Positions 49,203 through 57,930 of a stretch of 61,696 nt of DNA are shown in pieces. This DNA is from Labilithrix sp. (GTDB lineage Bacteria > Myxococcota_A > Polyangia > Polyangiales > Polyangiaceae): NCBI GenBank assembly GCA_019637175.1, contig JAHBWD010000052.1, positions 1 through 61,696 on the forward strand. Reading direction: 5' to 3'. A program made the translations under genes and the position numbers. Below the pieces are notes generated by a model. The model searched no databases and was not told the origin of the DNA. It saw nothing but the letters and a program-made list of their open reading frames with translations. How positions within the stretch are numbered: the first letter of the stretch is position 1; each line of letters opens with the position of its first letter.

Positions 49203-52184
49203 TTGGCCGAGTCGATCGACGAGCTCTACGAGCGCTGGCAGCAGAACCCCGACGTCTCCCAGACGATCGCGCTGTGCGATGCCCTGCGCGAGACGCGGCG
49301 CGTCGACCTCGTCGACATCGTGGGCAGCCACGCGGCTCGCCAGCTCGACGCGAACGCCTTGATGGCGGCTGCACGGATGTACACCGCCTCCGGCAGGCTC
49401 GACGACGCGCAAGAGGTCTTGCTCGCCGCGGGCCGCCTCGCGCCGCGCGACGGCGACGTCTATCGATGGCTCGGCGAGGTGCTCCTGCGCCGCGGCGACG
49501 CGGAGCGCGCGGAGAAGGTCCTCGAGCGCGCGATTCAATTCGGCGCGAAGGGCGACGCGAACGCGTGGCTCGAGCGCGCGCGCTCGCTCCTGACGAAGCA
49601 GAAGTCGTCGGGCATGATCGCGGTGGCCGAAGACGTCGCGAAGAGCACCAACGGCAGCGCGCGCAAGCGAGAAGGCTCGATCCCGGACGACGTCGAGACG
49701 CAGATCCGGAAGAACGACGAGGTGAAGGCCGGGCTCGCGGGCCGCGCGCCGCCGGTCCCCGCCGCTGGTCGGCCTGCGCTTCCGGCGCCCGTGCCGCCGC
49801 GGCTCCCTCCGCTCGCGGCGCCGCCTCCGGCCGCCGCGCCGCCGCCCTCGGTTCCACCGCCGGCGCTCGCGGCGCCTCCGCCGCTCGCGGCGCCGCAAAC
49901 ACCCGGTCCGCCCGCGCCTTCGGCCCCGCCTCCTCCTCTCTCGCCGTTCGGCGCTCCTTCGCCGCCGCCACACTTCACGAGCGCGCCGACGAGCGCGGGG
50001 CTCGGCGATCTGTTCGAAGGGCTCGGGGGCGCGCAGACCGGAAACGTCGCCGCGCCCGCGCCCGCGTCGAACGCCGCCGCGATGGCCGCGGCGGGAACGG
50101 CGCCGTTCGCCGCGCCGTCGTCCGGACCGATCCTCGCCGCAGCCGTCGCCGCGCCGCACGCGTCCGCTCGCGCGCCCGATCCGCCGCCGGAGCTCCCGGT
50201 CAACCCCTTCCTCGTCCCCGCGAAGGCGCCCGCCCCCGTCGGCCCCGGCGGCGCGCCGATGCCCGAGGCGCGCGACGTGCTCGAGGCGCTCCAGATCGCG
50301 GGCGTCTTCGAGCCCGACGGCGCGGTGAAGCCTCAGACGTTCGCCTGGGACAAGCCGGAGAAGGGCAAGCGCCGCATCGGCAGCTACGCGACGCTCATCG
50401 CGTTCGCGGTCGCGATCGTCGGCGGCGCGACGGGCACGTTCTTCTACGTCAAAGACAAGCGCGCGAAGCAGCACGTCGAGGCCGAGGCGCTCCTCACGAA
50501 GATCGACGCCGATCTGCGCGCGAGCGACGGGCGCCTCCTCGAGCCGAGCGAGGAGGCGATCGCCAAGGCGTTCGATCTGGAGTCGCGCTCGCCGCACGCC
50601 GCGCTCACGTGGCTCCACGAGCGCGCGATGGTGGGCCTCCTCAAGGGCGGCGAGAACGTCGCCTTCGAAGACGGCACCCAGCGCGCGAAGGAGGTCGGCG
50701 TCGAGGAGAAGCGCATCGCGTTCGCGTCCGTCGCCTCCTTCTTGTTCCAGGGCGACACCGCGGGCGCCGCGAGCGCCGTCGCGAAGTGGGACGGCAAAGC
50801 CGACGACGACGCGTGGTACCAGCTCGTCGCCGGCGCCGCCTTCGAGCGCGCGGGCGATCCTCGATCGCTCGAACGCTATGCCGCCGCGGTGAAGCTCGAT
50901 CCCGATCTCGTGATCGCGCAGGTGCTGCTCGCGCGCGCGACCGCGGTCGACGGCGACGCGCATCGCGCCGGAGAGCTGGCGAAGGAGCTCCGCGCGAAGT
51001 ATCCCGATCGCGTCGAGGGCGCAGCCGTCGTCGCCCTCGCGTGGGCGCGCGATCCGCTGCGCGGCGATCCGCCGCCCGAGGCGAAGGAGATCGCGGAGAA
51101 GACCGAAGGCCTGCCCGCGCCCCTCCGCGCGGTGCCGCACGCGGTGCGCGCGCTCTCCGCGATCGAGCAGCACAAGAACGACGACGCGAAGTCCGCGCTC
51201 CAGAAGGGTTTGTCGGTCGTCGACACGCCGGGCGTGGCGGCGTGGCTCGGGAGCATCGCGCTCTCGACCGGCGACGAGGCGCTCGCCCGCAAGGCCGCGC
51301 TCTCCGCGGTCTCGTTCTCCGCGGTCTATCCGCCCGCGCGCGTGCTCGCCGCGCGCGTCGCGCTCCTCGGCGCGCGCCTCGACGAGGCGCTCAAGGCGGC
51401 CGAAGATCTCCCCGCGGCCTCGCCCGACGTCGCCGTCGTGACCGCCGCCGTCGCCTACGAGAAGCTCGACGGCGAGCGCATGAGCCGCGCGTTCGAGGCG
51501 ATGCCCGACGAGGCCAAGAAGCTCCCGTTCCTCGTCCCCTTGCTGCGGGGGCAGGCGCTGCTCGCGGGCAACCTCCAGGGCGCGGCGCCCGACAAGGCGC
51601 TCGATCTCTCGGACGACGAGACGCCGTGGGCCGATCTGGTCGCGGTCGACACGGCGCTCGATCTCGGCGACGTCGAGCTCGCGAAGAAGATCACGGCGCA
51701 GTGGCCCGCGGATCCGCGCGCGATGCGGGCGCTGCGCCTCGCGCGGCTCGCGCGCTACGACGGCAAGAACGAAGACGCCGAACGCCTCAGCCGCGTCGCG
51801 CTCGAGACCGGGACGGTCACGGTGCGCGTCCTCGCCGAGCGCATCTTCTGCCTCGTCGCGGCGGGCAAGGCGCCGGAGGCGCTCGCGCTCTTCAAGGCGT
51901 ACCCCAACGCACCCGGCCCGCTCGCGAAGTGGCTCCGCGCGTACGCGACCGCGCAGAACGGCAAGATCGACGAAGCGCGCGGGATGATCTCGCAAGAAGA
52001 TCCGCCGCCGGCGCTCGCTCCCCTCCCCGCGCGCGTCATCGCCGCGGCCGCGTACGGGGCCGTCAAAGACGCTCGGCACGGCAACGACTACGTGAAGCAG
52101 ATCGTCCAAGCCGGTTTCGTGAACCCCGACGTCGCCGCCGCGGCGGAGAGGGTCGGCGTCGGAAAGATCACGCGACGACGTTAG
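49203..52184 (+). CDS. large TPR protein with Pro/Ala linker and one membrane helix
   Basis: The 993-residue protein has N-terminal TPR-like repeats (about 30-135, including ALMAAARMYTASGRLDDAQ and AERAEKVLERAIQFG). A long Pro/Ala/Gly linker (about 180-360), one transmembrane helix (about 394-415, YATLIAFAVAIVGGATGTFFYV) and a C-terminal TPR-like solenoid (about 430-985) follow. The TTG at 49203 appears to be the start since no ATG/GTG fits in frame earlier; an internal start is possible. It is divergent from the TerB-like gene and they may share a role. It is probably an inner-membrane scaffold. Confidence 0.78.
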   Translation: MAESIDELYERWQQNPDVSQTIALCDALRETRRVDLVDIVGSHAARQLDANALMAAARMYTASGRLDDAQEVLLAAGRLAPRDGDVYRWLGEVLLRRGDAERAEKVLERAIQFGAKGDANAWLERARSLLTKQKSSGMIAVAEDVAKSTNGSARKREGSIPDDVETQIRKNDEVKAGLAGRAPPVPAAGRPALPAPVPPRLPPLAAPPPAAAPPPSVPPPALAAPPPLAAPQTPGPPAPSAPPPPLSPFGAPSPPPHFTSAPTSAGLGDLFEGLGGAQTGNVAAPAPASNAAAMAAAGTAPFAAPSSGPILAAAVAAPHASARAPDPPPELPVNPFLVPAKAPAPVGPGGAPMPEARDVLEALQIAGVFEPDGAVKPQTFAWDKPEKGKRRIGSYATLIAFAVAIVGGATGTFFYVKDKRAKQHVEAEALLTKIDADLRASDGRLLEPSEEAIAKAFDLESRSPHAALTWLHERAMVGLLKGGENVAFEDGTQRAKEVGVEEKRIAFASVASFLFQGDTAGAASAVAKWDGKADDDAWYQLVAGAAFERAGDPRSLERYAAAVKLDPDLVIAQVLLARATAVDGDAHRAGELAKELRAKYPDRVEGAAVVALAWARDPLRGDPPPEAKEIAEKTEGLPAPLRAVPHAVRALSAIEQHKNDDAKSALQKGLSVVDTPGVAAWLGSIALSTGDEALARKAALSAVSFSAVYPPARVLAARVALLGARLDEALKAAEDLPAASPDVAVVTAAVAYEKLDGERMSRAFEAMPDEAKKLPFLVPLLRGQALLAGNLQGAAPDKALDLSDDETPWADLVAVDTALDLGDVELAKKITAQWPADPRAMRALRLARLARYDGKNEDAERLSRVALETGTVTVRVLAERIFCLVAAGKAPEALALFKAYPNAPGPLAKWLRAYATAQNGKIDEARGMISQEDPPPALAPLPARVIAAAAYGAVKDARHGNDYVKQIVQAGFVNPDVAAAAERVGVGKITRRR

Positions 52185-52312
52185 GCCGTTGACGGACGGC
52201 GCATCTCGTCGCGCCGCCGCGTTCTGCATCGCTCGGCGAGCGCACGAATCACGGCCCTTCGCGGCAATTCCGCGGAGGGCGCGCTGGCGCGGAGGTTGCT
52301 CATTCGAAAGCC

Positions 52313-53194
52313 ATGAGGAGGATCGCGCTCGCCCTCGTCGCTCTCGCATGGGGATGCACCGAGGAGCCTGCCTTCGAGCCGCCTCGACCCGCGATCACGA
52401 CGGAGCCGCCCGTCGCGGCGCCCACGGCGAGCGAACGCCCACCTTCTCCGCCTTGTGGGCACCCTACGCCGCTCGACGTCCACCACGACGCCGCGGGGCG
52501 CGTCGACCGTCTGCACGCCACGCTCGTCGCGCGCGGCATCGAGGGCAAGTTCCTCGTCGACACCGGCGCCCTCCGATCGTACGCCACGCACACCGGCGTT
52601 CCCGAAGAGTCGAAGAACGCCGACACCGTCCTCGACTGCAAGGCGATGACGTTCCCGATCATCGCGCGCCCCAACGCGATGACGACGCCGAACGGCGAGC
52701 CGCGTCGCGGCGTTCTGGGCGCCGATCTCTTGCGCCACGGCGCGGTCTTCGACTTCGATCTCCGCGCCGGCACGCTGCGCTGGTACGAGCCGCCGCCGCC
52801 TCCGCCCGCCGGCGCCGTGGTCCTGCCCGTCGAGTATCGCAAGGGCTGGCTCATCGCCTCCGGCATCGAGGTCGACGGCCGCGACGTGAAGCTCGTCATC
52901 GACACCGGCGCCACCAACGTCATCATCATCGACAAGGTTCCGCGGCCCGGCGAGGTCCGCGAAGACATCCTCGACGGCACCGCGTCGCCGGTCACGCTCT
53001 ACAACGGCGAAGGCGACGTCGCGTTCGTGGGCGGCGCGCCGCGCCGCGTGCCCGTGAGCCGGAGCGACGACTTCCCGACGCTCCAGGGCCTGATCCAGGA
53101 TCTCGGCGGCGACGTCGCCGGGCTCCTCGGCATCACCTCGCTCGGCACCGAGCGGATCGTGCTCGGGCGCGAGGCGCTGTACGTCATGCTCTGA
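52313..53194 (+). CDS. lipoprotein with two retropepsin-like aspartic protease motifs
   Basis: The 293-residue protein has a signal peptide and lipobox-like end (ALAWGCTEE, Cys 15) and a Pro-rich linker. Two copies of the aspartic protease motif follow: FLVDTGALRS (Asp83) and LVIDTGATNV (Asp197). Retropepsins normally carry one D-T/S-G per chain and dimerise; here two copies in one chain may form the active site within one molecule, as in pepsin. The later GVLGADLL and GLLGITSLG turns match the hydrophobic-hydrophobic-G element of each half. The substrate is unknown. Confidence 0.83.
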   Translation: MRRIALALVALAWGCTEEPAFEPPRPAITTEPPVAAPTASERPPSPPCGHPTPLDVHHDAAGRVDRLHATLVARGIEGKFLVDTGALRSYATHTGVPEESKNADTVLDCKAMTFPIIARPNAMTTPNGEPRRGVLGADLLRHGAVFDFDLRAGTLRWYEPPPPPPAGAVVLPVEYRKGWLIASGIEVDGRDVKLVIDTGATNVIIIDKVPRPGEVREDILDGTASPVTLYNGEGDVAFVGGAPRRVPVSRSDDFPTLQGLIQDLGGDVAGLLGITSLGTERIVLGREALYVML

Positions 53195-53215
53195 CGGCCG
53201 TCGATCACGCGGCCG
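53195..53215 (+). terminator. possible GC hairpin after the aspartic protease gene
   Basis: Two CGGCCG boxes (53195-53200 and 53210-53215) can pair around a 9-base loop directly after the TGA. There is no T-tract, so intrinsic termination is uncertain. The flanking genes converge here, where a terminator is expected. Confidence 0.3.
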
Positions 53216-53278
53216 CCGGGAGGCTCGGCGCTGCGGGAACGTCGCTTGGCCCGATTGCTCATCGCCATCATCGTCGCG

Positions 53279-53707
53279 CTAGAACGTGATCTTGATGGAC
53301 TCCGCGGACTTCTTCGCCGGGCCGTGGAACACCACCTCGATGTTGTTGCCGTCCGGGTCGAGCACGAAGGCGCCGTAGTAGCCGGGATGATAGGGCCGCT
53401 CGCCGGGCGCGCCGTTGTCCTTGCCGCCGGCCGAAAGCGCGGTCTCATGGAACGCGTCGACCGTAGCGCGGTCCTTACCCTGGAAGGCGAGGTGCGTGCG
53501 TCCCGTGAGCACGCCGATGGCCGCCTTGCTGTCTTTCGTGGAGATGAAGAGCTCGTCGGCCCAGATGTAGTCGTCCGCCTCGCCACCGAGAGGGATGTTC
53601 AACACGCCGAACACCGCCTTGTAGAAGCGTTTGCTGGCGGCGATGTCCTCGACCACGAGCTGGATGTGATCGATGAGCCGGCCGCGATGCAGTTCCTGCG
53701 TTTCCAT
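53279..53707 (-). CDS. VOC-family (glyoxalase/dioxygenase-like) protein
   Basis: The 142-residue protein has the VOC start LIDHIQLVVEDIAASKRFYKAVFG (about 12-35) with a His metal ligand, and the end strand GYYGAFVLDPDGNNIEVVFHGP (about 111-132) with the Glu ligand. Such proteins are glyoxalases, dioxygenases or antibiotic-binding proteins, and the specific role is not clear. The ATG at 53707 fits the family; codons upstream remain open but look non-coding. Codon use seems a little lower in GC than its neighbours, perhaps a sign of transfer. Confidence 0.87.
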   Translation of the reverse strand: METQELHRGRLIDHIQLVVEDIAASKRFYKAVFGVLNIPLGGEADDYIWADELFISTKDSKAAIGVLTGRTHLAFQGKDRATVDAFHETALSAGGKDNGAPGERPYHPGYYGAFVLDPDGNNIEVVFHGPAKKSAESIKITF

Positions 53708-53868
53708 GGGCAGATCCCACTTTCCTTCCGGTCCGAGGACCGATGTTCGAGGCAAGACGCCTCTCGAAACCGTGCATGCGGATTTCCCGTACACGGCGTA
53801 CTGGTGATCTCTGTCGTGGAATTGCACTACGCGTGCCACGTAGGCGATGAAGACCGGACGGCGACCGA

Positions 53869-54849
53869 TCACTCGACCGCGCAGCGGCTCAGCGCTGCGG
53901 GCAAGTACCAAGGCACGCGCATGTCCGGGTAGTACGCCACGACGTGCAAGCATCGTTCGTCGTCGGCGTCGTCGCCGACGACGACGGGCTCGTCGCCGAG
54001 GTTCTCCCACCCGCATCGCGTGCGAATGACGTCGCCGCTCCCCGTGCGCGTCGAGATCGGGAAGCTCGGGCGGTTGCCCGGCTCGAACGTCGACGACGCG
54101 TAGAGCGTCTCGAGGAGCGTCGGGTCACGCGGCGAGAGGCGCTGCATCCACGTCGAGCGGCCGAGGCGGTTCATCTCGACGGACGCGGCGAAGATCGTCG
54201 CGGCGTCCCACTGGGGCCAGAGCACGTTCTCGCAGGTGAGCGTGCGCTTCGCGCGCGGCGGGATCGTCATCGGCTGCTGCGCGCCGAAGGCGAAGACGCC
54301 GGCGTCGTTCGGGCGGAGCGCCTCCGTCGTCTCGAGCTCGTAGCCGCTGCGATCGCTCTCGCCCGAGGAGAGCCCGAGGACGTTCTCGTACTGGAGCTGC
54401 ACCGCCCAGTGCGTCGTCCCCGGCTCTTCGGGAAAGCCCGCCTCGGGCGGCAGCTCGAGGCCGCCGGCGCCGGGCGTCCAGACGTGCAAGAGTCGCCACG
54501 ACGCCGTCTCGTAGCGCGCGCACGGCGTGGGTACGCTCGAGACGCTCCACCCGGCTTGGAAGAGGCGCATGCCCACGAGGATCTTCGCGTTGTCGATCCG
54601 CGGCACGATCGAGACGACGTGCCGCTTCGCGCTGCGCGGAACGTCGACGCCGACGCAGACGAGCTCGCTCTTCGCGCCGCTCGGCATGACGTAGGGCTCG
54701 CCGACGACGATCGTGTCGCCGGACGAAGGCGCCGGCATCGCCGGCGACGGCAACGCCGCCGACGCCGTCGTGTGGGCCACGAGATCCGGCTCGCTGCTGC
54801 AGCCGACGACGCCGAGGAGAATCGAGAGCGAGAAGATCCGCGCGTGCAT
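53869..54849 (-). CDS. lipoprotein related to copper type II ascorbate-dependent monooxygenases, ligands lost
   Basis: The 326-residue protein has a lipobox (GVVGCSSE, Cys 17). Its body resembles the two-domain PHM/DBM fold: RHVVSIVPRIDNAKILVGMRLFQAG (about 76-100) aligns with the copper HHM region, THWAVQLQYEN (about 146-156) with HLVLQVHYxN, EMNRLGRS (225-232) with HxHLLGxx, and RTRCGWENLGDEPVVVGD...DERCLHVVAYYPD with the C-terminal disulfide strands. The copper ligand His residues are all replaced (HHM to VGM, H to Q153, HxH to E225/N227). It may be a non-catalytic binding protein. The identification is from remembered patterns, not alignment. Confidence 0.65.
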   Translation of the reverse strand: MHARIFSLSILLGVVGCSSEPDLVAHTTASAALPSPAMPAPSSGDTIVVGEPYVMPSGAKSELVCVGVDVPRSAKRHVVSIVPRIDNAKILVGMRLFQAGWSVSSVPTPCARYETASWRLLHVWTPGAGGLELPPEAGFPEEPGTTHWAVQLQYENVLGLSSGESDRSGYELETTEALRPNDAGVFAFGAQQPMTIPPRAKRTLTCENVLWPQWDAATIFAASVEMNRLGRSTWMQRLSPRDPTLLETLYASSTFEPGNRPSFPISTRTGSGDVIRTRCGWENLGDEPVVVGDDADDERCLHVVAYYPDMRVPWYLPAALSRCAVE

Positions 54850-54963
54850 GCCCGAGCGAATTGCGCGGCGCGTGCCACGCCGGCGAGGCGCGGGGCGAGA
54901 TCTCCTTACATCGCGAATCGCGCGCGAATTGCCGGTGATCCGAACGCGTGTGGATCCGCGACG

Positions 54964-56091
54964 TCAGCGCGCTTGGTGCATCGGCTGCCCCGGCCCCATC
55001 TTGGCGGCGCGGGTCTCGATCATCGTCTTGAGCTCGTCGGCCTCGTTCGACTGCATGAGCGCCTGCTCCAGCGTGATGAACCGGCGGAGGTACAGGTTCA
55101 TGAGCGACTGGTTGAGCGTCATCATGCCGTGCTTCTCTTGGCCGACCTGCATCGAGCCGTAGATCTGGTGAATCTTGTTCTCGCGGACCAGGTTTCGAAT
55201 CGCGGCGTTCGGAACGAGGATCTCCATCGCGAGGCAGCGCCCCGGCGCGCCGGCGCGCGGCAGGAGCTGCTGCGTGATGACGCCCTGGAGCACGAACGAG
55301 AGCTTGTTGCGGATCTGATCCTGCTGGTGCGGCGGAAAGACGTCGACGATGCGGTTGATCGTGGAGACCGCGCTGTTCGTGTGGAGCGTGGCGAACACGA
55401 GGTGACCGGTCTCGGCGATGGTGAGGGCGGCCTCGATCGTGTCGAGGTCGCGCATCTCGCCGACGAGCACGACGTCCGGATCCTGACGGAGGACGTAGCG
55501 GAGCGCGCCCTTGAACGACTGCGTGTCGGCGCCGATCTCGCGCTGGTTGACGACCGCCATCTTGTGCGGATGCAGGTACTCGATCGGGTCTTCGATCGTG
55601 AGGATGTGCACGCGCTGCTCGGTGTTGATCTTGTCGATGATCGACGCGAGCGTCGTGCTCTTGCCCGAGCCGGTGGGGCCCGTCACGAGCACGAGGCCGT
55701 TCGGCTTGTTCGAGATGTCGACGATGACCGAAGGGAGGCCGAGCTCGTCGAACGAGAGGATCTTGAACGGGATCGTTCGGATCGCGCCGGCGACCGCGCC
55801 GCGCTGGAGGAAGATGTTCCCGCGGAAGCGCGAGAGGTTCTTCACGCCGAACGAGAGATCGAGCTCGCTCTCCTTCTCGAAGTGGATCTTCTGCTCCTCC
55901 GTCATGATCGAGTAGCAGAGGTGCTTCGTGTCGATCGGCGTCAGCGGCGGCAGCTTGAGCGGTATGACCTCGCCGTCGATCCGCAGGAGCGGGGGCGCGC
56001 CCGCGGTGATGTGCATGTCGCTCGCGCCCTTCTCCACCATGGCCTTGAGGAGCTGGTGGAGGTTGACCTTGACGTCGCCGGGTTGAGTCAT
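54964..56091 (-). CDS. pilT: type IV pilus retraction ATPase PilT
   Basis: PilT drives depolymerisation of type IV pili and powers social (S-) motility. The 375-residue protein has the N-terminal MVEKGASDMHITAG block, Walker A GPTGSGKST (138-146), the Asp box (ILTIEDPIEYLH), Walker B (PDVVLVGEMRD) and the His box (TGHLVFATLHTNSA). It lacks the N-terminal domain of PilB. The ATG at 56091 is preferred since AAGGAA lies upstream at ribosome-binding distance; an ATG eight codons earlier would also be in frame. It follows pilB after 40 bp on the same strand. Confidence 0.95.
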   Translation of the reverse strand: MTQPGDVKVNLHQLLKAMVEKGASDMHITAGAPPLLRIDGEVIPLKLPPLTPIDTKHLCYSIMTEEQKIHFEKESELDLSFGVKNLSRFRGNIFLQRGAVAGAIRTIPFKILSFDELGLPSVIVDISNKPNGLVLVTGPTGSGKSTTLASIIDKINTEQRVHILTIEDPIEYLHPHKMAVVNQREIGADTQSFKGALRYVLRQDPDVVLVGEMRDLDTIEAALTIAETGHLVFATLHTNSAVSTINRIVDVFPPHQQDQIRNKLSFVLQGVITQQLLPRAGAPGRCLAMEILVPNAAIRNLVRENKIHQIYGSMQVGQEKHGMMTLNQSLMNLYLRRFITLEQALMQSNEADELKTMIETRAAKMGPGQPMHQAR

Positions 56092-56131
56092 CGTTGTTCC
56101 TTCAGTCCCCGCCAATCAGCGCTAATCGGCG

Positions 56132-57838
56132 CTAATCGGCCATGGTGACGCGCAGAATCTCTTCGGTCGTCGTCACGCCGTCGAGCACCTTCTTGATGCC
56201 GCTCATGCGGAGGCTCATCATGCCCTGCTTGATCGCGGCCATCTTGAGCTCCGCGGTCGAAGAGCCTTGGAGCACCATCTCCTTCAGGCCGTCGGTGAAG
56301 CGCATGACCTCGTAGAGCGCGACGCGGCCCTTGTAGCCGGTGCCGTTGCACGTTCGGCAGCCGAAGCCCTTCATCAGGCGCCCGGGCGCGATCGCGATCT
56401 GGTCGGGGGTGAAGCCGACGTCCTTGAGCGCGTCGGGCTCGAGCTGGATCGTCTGGCGGCAGTCGACGCACACCTTGCGCGCGAGGCGCTGGGCGAGCAC
56501 GAGGTTGACCGACGCCGTGATGAGGAAGGGCTCGACGCCCATGTTGAGGAGGCGCGAGATGGTCGCCGGCGCGTCGTTGGTGTGGAGCGTCGAGAGCACC
56601 AAGTGTCCGGTGAGCGCCGCCTTGACCGCGATCTCCGCCGTTTCGAAGTCACGGATCTCGCCGACCATGATGATGTCCGGGTCCTGCCGGAGGAACGCGC
56701 GCAGCGCCATCGCGAAGTTCAGGCCGATCTCGTCGTGCATCTGCACCTGGTTGATGCCGTGCAAGTTGTACTCGACGGGATCTTCCGCGGTGCTGATGTT
56801 CGACTCGGTCTTGTTGAGATCGCTGAGCGCCGAGTAGAGCGTCGTCGTCTTGCCCGAGCCGGTGGGGCCGGTGACGAGCACCATGCCCCACGGCTGGTGG
56901 ATCGCCCACATGAAGTCCTCGAGCGGCCCTTGATCGAAGCCGAGCTTCGTCATGTCGAGCTGGAGGTTCCCCTTGTCGAGGAGGCGCATGACGATCTTCT
57001 CGCCCCAGAGCGTGGGGAGCACGCTCACGCGGAAGTCCATCTCGCGGCCCTTGCCGAGCTTCAGCTTGATGCGCCCGTCTTGCGGGAGGCGCCGCTCGGC
57101 GATGTCGAGCTGGCTCATGATCTTGAGGCGACTCGCGATCGCGTTCTTCAGCTTCAGGGGCGGCGTCATCTCCTCGACGAGGACGCCGTCGACGCGATAG
57201 CGCACGCGGAGCTTCTTCTCGTACGGCTCGATGTGGATGTCGCTCGCGCCCTTCTTGATGGCGTTGAGGAGCACCATGTTGACGAGGCGCACCGTCGGGG
57301 CGTCTTCGCTGGCCTTCTCGAGCTCGAGGACGTTGAGATCCTCTTCCTCGCCGGAGAACTCGATCTCCGACTCGTCGAAGCCGGCCATGACCTCGTCGTA
57401 CGAGGGCCCCGCGGAGTAGTAGCGCTCGACGGCGTTCGCGATCGCCGTCTCGCTCGCGATGACCGGCTCGATGTTGTAGCCGGTGAGGAACTTGAGGTCG
57501 TCGATCGCGTGGAGGTTCGTCGGATCCGCCATCGCGACGATGAGCGAGCTCCCTGCGCGCGAAACGGGGATGACGCGGTGCTTCTCGCACTGCTCCTTCG
57601 AGACGAGCTTCAAGATCTCGGCGTCGATCTCGTACTCCTCGAGGTTGATCGTCGGGACGCGGTACTGCTGCGAGAGAAAGTTCGTGATCTCTTGGTCGCT
57701 GATGAATCCGAGCTTCGCGAGCGCGTAGCCCAGGTTCTGGCCCGAGCGATTCTGCTCGTCCTGCGCCTGACGCAGCTGTGCGAGCGATATCAGCTTCTCC
57801 CGGACGAGGAGCTCGCCGAGCCTGTTGTGGTTCGCCAT
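56132..57838 (-). CDS. pilB: type IV pilus assembly ATPase PilB
   Basis: PilB drives extension of type IV pili. The 568-residue protein has the MshEN-like N-terminal domain (about 1-145, LGELLVREKLISLAQLRQA...), the SDIHIEPYE block, Walker A GPTGSGKTTT (about 326-335), Asp box TAEDPVEYNL, Walker B PDIIMVGEIRD and His box TGHLVLSTLHTNDA. The tetracysteine zinc motif CVDC...CRTC (about 460-500) is specific to GspE/PilB. The MshEN domain may bind c-di-GMP. It stands directly before pilT; the 40-bp gap contains two copies of gctaatcggc. It is divergent from the FHA gene at 57931. Confidence 0.95.
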   Translation of the reverse strand: MANHNRLGELLVREKLISLAQLRQAQDEQNRSGQNLGYALAKLGFISDQEITNFLSQQYRVPTINLEEYEIDAEILKLVSKEQCEKHRVIPVSRAGSSLIVAMADPTNLHAIDDLKFLTGYNIEPVIASETAIANAVERYYSAGPSYDEVMAGFDESEIEFSGEEEDLNVLELEKASEDAPTVRLVNMVLLNAIKKGASDIHIEPYEKKLRVRYRVDGVLVEEMTPPLKLKNAIASRLKIMSQLDIAERRLPQDGRIKLKLGKGREMDFRVSVLPTLWGEKIVMRLLDKGNLQLDMTKLGFDQGPLEDFMWAIHQPWGMVLVTGPTGSGKTTTLYSALSDLNKTESNISTAEDPVEYNLHGINQVQMHDEIGLNFAMALRAFLRQDPDIIMVGEIRDFETAEIAVKAALTGHLVLSTLHTNDAPATISRLLNMGVEPFLITASVNLVLAQRLARKVCVDCRQTIQLEPDALKDVGFTPDQIAIAPGRLMKGFGCRTCNGTGYKGRVALYEVMRFTDGLKEMVLQGSSTAELKMAAIKQGMMSLRMSGIKKVLDGVTTTEEILRVTMAD

Positions 57839-57930
57839 GGGTGAGACAAAGCGTCGGTGATGCGCCGAAATTCGTCAATGGCCTCGCTGCGCTCTCGATG
57901 TGGCAGACTGTCGTTCTCCCGGATTCGCCC

